Source of the DNA: Poa pratensis
Taxonomy: Eukaryota > Streptophyta > Magnoliopsida > Poales > Poaceae
Assembly (NCBI GenBank): GCA_947311845.1
Contig: CAMZMU010000111.1
Span: 17,227,282 to 17,291,281 of the forward strand
Direction: 5' to 3'
Length of the DNA stretch: 64,000 nucleotides
Of this stretch, positions 59,954 to 64,000 are shown piece by piece (position 1 is the stretch's first letter; the number at the start of each line of letters is the position of its first letter). Made by a program: the position numbers and the translations under genes. The notes below the pieces were generated by a model that worked only from the letters and a program-made list of their open reading frames with translations, did not search any database and had not been told where the DNA came from.

Positions 59954-62149
59954 TGTTGCCCCATGCGTGGTTTTGGTAATTAATGACAATCCTTATGGAC
60001 TAATGTTTGCATTGAGATATCTTTATAGATCTTGTCCATAAAGAAGATTGGAGTTCATGTGTTGGAATCTAGAAGATTGCATGATGACCAATGCTCTATT
60101 CAAGTGTTTATATGAAGAATGGTCATGTGAAGAGTTGAGCTTATTGCAAGCATGGCTTGGAAAAGAAGATTGAGTGAACTTCATGTTTATCTCCAAGCCA
60201 TCATCTATATCAAGATAAGAAGATGAAGTGCAAGGGGATTCATGAAGACGGAGTTTAGCAAGGCTCTCCCATAATGGTGTATGGGGGAGTATTTGGAGAA
60301 GTCTTCATCAAGCATGTGCTAGCAAGCACAATCAAGAAAGGTGTTCCAACTTGAGAGAGTCAAGATCGTCATCATCGAGCTCAAGTGGAATGCGCAAGGC
60401 AAAGGTATGATCTTGATAGGTTTTCTATTTTACCGGTCTCGTGGTATTAGTGTGAGACCGGGTTATAGGATATAAGGCGTACTATCAAGAGGGGCTCTCA
60501 AGTGAGTAACTTGATCGCATCTTTGTGGAGAGCTCAAACCTTTGCATTTTGGCATATCATCTTTATTGGTTTTTTATTTGGCTTTTATCCATGTGAGAAT
60601 TTAGAGCTTGTGTTCATCTCCATACCAAGCTCTAGTTCATCAAAAATGAATTTCATTTGTATATCTTATTGCGTTTTTGATATTCGAGGTTTTACCGGTT
60701 TGTCTTTTCTAAGAGAGGTCAAACTCTCTACTTTGGTTTCCTCCTCACATGATGGACTATGATGTGTATATGCATGATCTTGTAGAGCTTGTGAGTATTC
60801 TAACAAGCCCAAGATTATAGAAAACGGAGTCCGGATGAGAAACATATTGCGGTTTTGGTTTGGAGGTTTTATCGGTTGTTCTTTTATCGAGACGTCCAAC
60901 CTTTCCCCATTTGGTTTTATCCTCCATTGTTGGACTATGATGTTTCTCTGCATGATCTTGTAAAGCTCTTCGTTACGATTCCAACGAGCCCAAGATCATC
61001 GAAATCGGAGTCCGGATGAAAAAGATATTGCACTTTTATCGGTCTTGTCTGTCTGGCCAGCCCCCAGGCCGGCCAGACCGGCTCCCAGACCGGCCGGGTC
61101 GGGTGGTTGGCCGGTTTCTAGGCCGGCCAAACCGGCTCCCAGGCCGGGCTCGAAGTTTCTGGGCATAACGGTTGGTTTCGGGTGACCTATTTAAAGGGGC
61201 TTCTTCCCCAACGGTTACAACATGTTTTGAGCAAGTTTTTCCCCTCTCTCTCCTCCATTGTTGACCTTTGAAAAGCTTGCCTTCCTCTCTATCCCTCCAT
61301 GATTCTTGCATATTTTGAGGGAAATTGAGAGGAGATCTAGATCTACATATTCATCCAATCCATTCCTCCTCTAAGTGAGGGAACCTAGTAGATCTTGATC
61401 TTGAAGTTCCATTTGTTGTGTTCTTCGTTGTTCTTCCTCTCTTCTCCCCCCATAAGCATTAGTTGCTTGTGGTGGGATTCGAGAGTGAAGGATTTGAGCC
61501 TTGTGCTCTTGCCATTGCTTCGTTGCATCGGTTTGTGCTCTCCACGAGGATTCGTGGAAGTTGAAAGCTTGTGAACTTGTTACTCTTGGGTCTTTGGACC
61601 CTAGACGCCCGTGTGGTGGTTGAGACCCTTGTGTGGTCACTTGTAGCTGTTCGGGAGCCCCCAATCCCGTTGTGGGTTGTGCCCCGGATCGTTGTTGAAA
61701 GGCTCCGGATTTCCGCCTCGAAGGATTCCGATAGTGGAAGGTGAACCAAACCTTTGTGGTGCGGTTCATCGGAGAAGAAGGTGAAACCTTTGTGGTTGTT
61801 GAACCATTGTGTTGGTTCACACCTCTCCAACGAGACGTACTCCCTTAACAAGGAGGAACTCGGGAATACATCCTCGTCTCCGCGTGCCTCGGTTATTTCT
61901 ATACCCGAGCTTTTTACTTATGCACTTTACATTGTGATAGCCTTCGTGCTTGAAGTATTCTATTGCTATCACCTTGTTGCTTGTCTTGCTTAGCATAAGT
62001 TGTTGGTGCACATAGGTGAGCCTAGTTTATTTAGGTTGTTGGCTTGTTAATTTAAACACATAGTTTTATTCCGCAATTATCAAGCCTAAACCGGAAAAGT
62101 TTTAATCGCCTATTCACCCCCCCCTCTAGGCGACATCCTTGTCCTTTCA
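59954..62149 (+). repeat. 5' LTR of the Copia-type element
   Basis: About 2.2 kb, from TGTTGCCCCATGCGTGG to TTGTCCTTTCA. It contains a two-unit tandem repeat of about 177 bp (60690-60865 and 60866-61040) and a GC-rich block of GGCCGGCC and CCGGCTCCCAG repeats at 61055-61150. Confidence 0.8.
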
Positions 62150-62150
62150 A

Positions 62151-62164
62151 TTGGTATCAGAGCC
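62151..62164 (+). other. Primer-binding site of the Copia-type element
   Basis: TTGGTATCAGAGCC, complementary to initiator methionine tRNA, one base after the LTR. Confidence 0.9.
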
Positions 62165-62203
62165 TGGGCTCTCTTTTTGGGCTTTACCGCCTAGAGAGTA
62201 AAG

Positions 62204-64000
62204 ATGTCGTATAGAGAATTAGTGCACGATCCCACTCTTATATTCGATGGCACAAATTATGATGTTTGGAAAATTCGCATGCTTAACCTTCTTAGGGACA
62301 TAAACCCAAATTTTAAGAGAATTGTAGATATGGGTTTTTCTCCTCCAAAGGATTCCAAAAGTTATCTTTAGAGGATGAGGAAAACTCTTATCTCGATACT
62401 CGTGTATCTAATTGTCTCATGTGTGTTTTGAGCGATGTAGTTCTTGCATCAATCATGCCTTTTCGGAACGCTCATGAGCTATGGACCAAGCTTCAAGATA
62501 AATATGAAGTGTCCAATATTATTGAGGATGATTGTTCTCCCTCCACCTCCGGCCGTGACGAGTTCACAAATTTTCCACTTCACCAACATGTGATTTGTCA
62601 CAAGGTAATGATATGGTGAGTGGTGATAGAAATTGCTTTGTTGATGGTGAATATTCTATTGACTATACTTCATCTCTATCTCATTGCAATGATCTATCTT
62701 TGGACTTAAACACTTCTAGCACTCCAAATGTTTACATGCTAGTGTTGATAGTCCTTGCATATCATGTAATAGTTGTTTAACTAAATCTCATGATGATATG
62801 CTTCATTGTCTTGTTGCCATGAAAACAATACTTCCATATCCTCTATTTCTTGTGTGGCTAACAATGTAGAGGAATCCCAACATTTGTTGGAACAAGACGT
62901 GGATCTCAATGGTGCTTCAAGTATCTCTTCACCATCTTTGCCACTACTCATTTTTGCCTTATGGCTAAGGATTCAAAGGTTTCTCCACCTTTGGAACCCT
63001 CTCATCTTGTGATGATGTGGATGGGATTCTCATGGAGCGCTTATGGATGTTGAATCCATAACAAAGAAGGGTGAGATGGTATTTGGTGCTCTCCCCAAAG
63101 GTAGCAAAGCTATCCCTCCTCTAAGTGAAATCATTGTTTATGCTATTAAGAGTAGGGAAATCATTGAGGACTTGGAAACTCAATTTCTCGAGAAATGTCA
63201 AATTGAGAGAGAGGATGCCGATGAAAAGGCATCCTTAATGAATGCCCTTGAGGAAGAGCAAGAGCTTCGAGTGTCTCTTGAGAGAAACTTGAATCTCTTG
63301 ATGAATCAAATGATCTTATTATTGCTAAAATCATTAAGGAAAGAGATCATGCTATTGCTAAATATAAAGTGCTTAAAAAGGAAAAGTTGAATTTGGTGTT
63401 GGCAATGCTAGACTAATTGAGGATATAGAGAGACTTGACAAAGCTCACAAGGCTTTAGAAAGTGAACACTCTCTCCTTATCAAGTCTCATGATCAACTCC
63501 AAACTCAACTATCTAAAAATGATGAGCTTGCCAAGTTGTCTTCTTCCATTTCTAATATTGATGATGCTTGTGCTACTAACTCCACTTCTTGTGAAGCATC
63601 TATTTTGAAGGAGAATGTTGAGCTAAGGGCTCAACTTGAGTTGCTAACTAGCAAGTATGGGAATTGGAAGAAAGTCATGAAAAGCTCTCTAGCTCTAATG
63701 AGATCTTCTAGCATCCCATGCTAGGCTAAAGTTAGCTCATGAGGCTATCGCTACAAAGGTAACATCTTGTGAGCCTCATGTGGACAATGGCACAACTTCT
63801 ACTAGAAATGCTATATTGCCATGTGCTAGTCCTAGTAATTCATCCACTCACAATGTTGCTACATCTTGTGATGAATTACTTTCCATGCCTTGTTGCTCTA
63901 ACAATGAAGCTTCTACTTCCTCTAGTATTTGTGTTGATACTAACCATGTAGAAGAATTAAATGAGCTCAAGGCCCAAGTCACTTCTTTGAAGAAAGACTT
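62204..64000 (+). pseudogene. gag region of the Copia-type element, frameshifted
   Basis: ATG at 62204 opens with DPTLIFDGTNYDVWKIRML, the usual start of Copia gag proteins. A stop at about 62368 is followed by a continuation in another frame (ASIMPFRNAHELWTKLQDKY). Further on, coiled-coil rich stretches appear (EDADEKASLMNALEEEQELR at about 63210-63270 and others). Several frameshifts break it. No zinc knuckle or protease is reached before the window ends. Confidence 0.7.

Larger units (their letters stand above)
59954..64000 (+). mobile_element. Ty1/copia-type LTR retrotransposon, runs off the window
   Basis: LTR 59954-62149 (start could be 59952), then a Met-tRNA-type primer-binding site at 62151 and a gag region. 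It inserted into the Harbinger transposase. The 3' part and second LTR lie beyond 64000, so the target duplication cannot be read. Confidence 0.8.

Noticed and set aside
61036..61311. Arg/Gly/Pro-rich minus-strand frame in the Copia LTR
   Set aside because: Produced by the GGCCGGCC repeats in the LTR.

Overview
The window is nuclear DNA from a grass, most likely of the Pooideae (wheat, barley, ryegrass and oat group). The signs are GC-rich exons with GT-AG introns, Stowaway MITEs with CTCCCTCCG ends, a CACTA end, PIF/Harbinger elements, and large nested LTR retrotransposons. There are no bacterial-type operons, no CRISPR array and no recognisable tRNA or rRNA gene. Exon boundaries were worked out by hand from splice sites, phase and comparison between paralogues.

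Layout. 1-2.3 kb is intergenic with two MITE-like elements. 2270-24478 is one Ty3/gypsy retrotransposon of the Tat type (dual RNase H, antisense extra ORF) with a perfect 5-bp target duplication (ACATC). Two later insertions sit in it: a 7.4-kb non-autonomous gag-protease LTR element on the minus strand in gag (4872-12258, duplication GCAAC), and a solo LTR in the integrase zinc finger (15891-17406, duplication ATCGG). 24.5-26.3 kb holds a gypsy protease relic with a Stowaway inside it.

26.6-41.4 kb is a tandem cluster of three laccase genes on the minus strand. Gene A (575 aa) and gene B (579 aa) have complete five-exon models. Gene C is a recent duplicate of B and is a pseudogene with three frame-breaking deletions. 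42.3-45.6 kb is a small conserved two-exon gene (136 aa, one predicted membrane segment) with a 2.9-kb intron. 46.2-47.8 kb is a PIF/Harbinger-like element carrying a broken ORF.

48.7-59.0 kb is a tandem cluster of three plus-strand mTERF genes. The first is intact (408 aa), the second has two one-base frameshifts, and the third is degraded and split by a 1656-bp solo LTR (duplication GCCGG). Two non-LTR insertions lie between them. From 59.1 kb to the end, a PIF/Harbinger transposase remnant is cut by a Copia-type element that runs off the window.

The expected host products are two secreted multicopper oxidases (lignin or phenolic oxidation in the cell wall), one organellar nucleic-acid-binding mTERF protein, and one small membrane protein. 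I see no clearly new biological system. The most interesting signals are the duplication and decay histories of the two gene clusters, the non-autonomous gag-protease element, and the repeats and antisense ORF of the Tat element.
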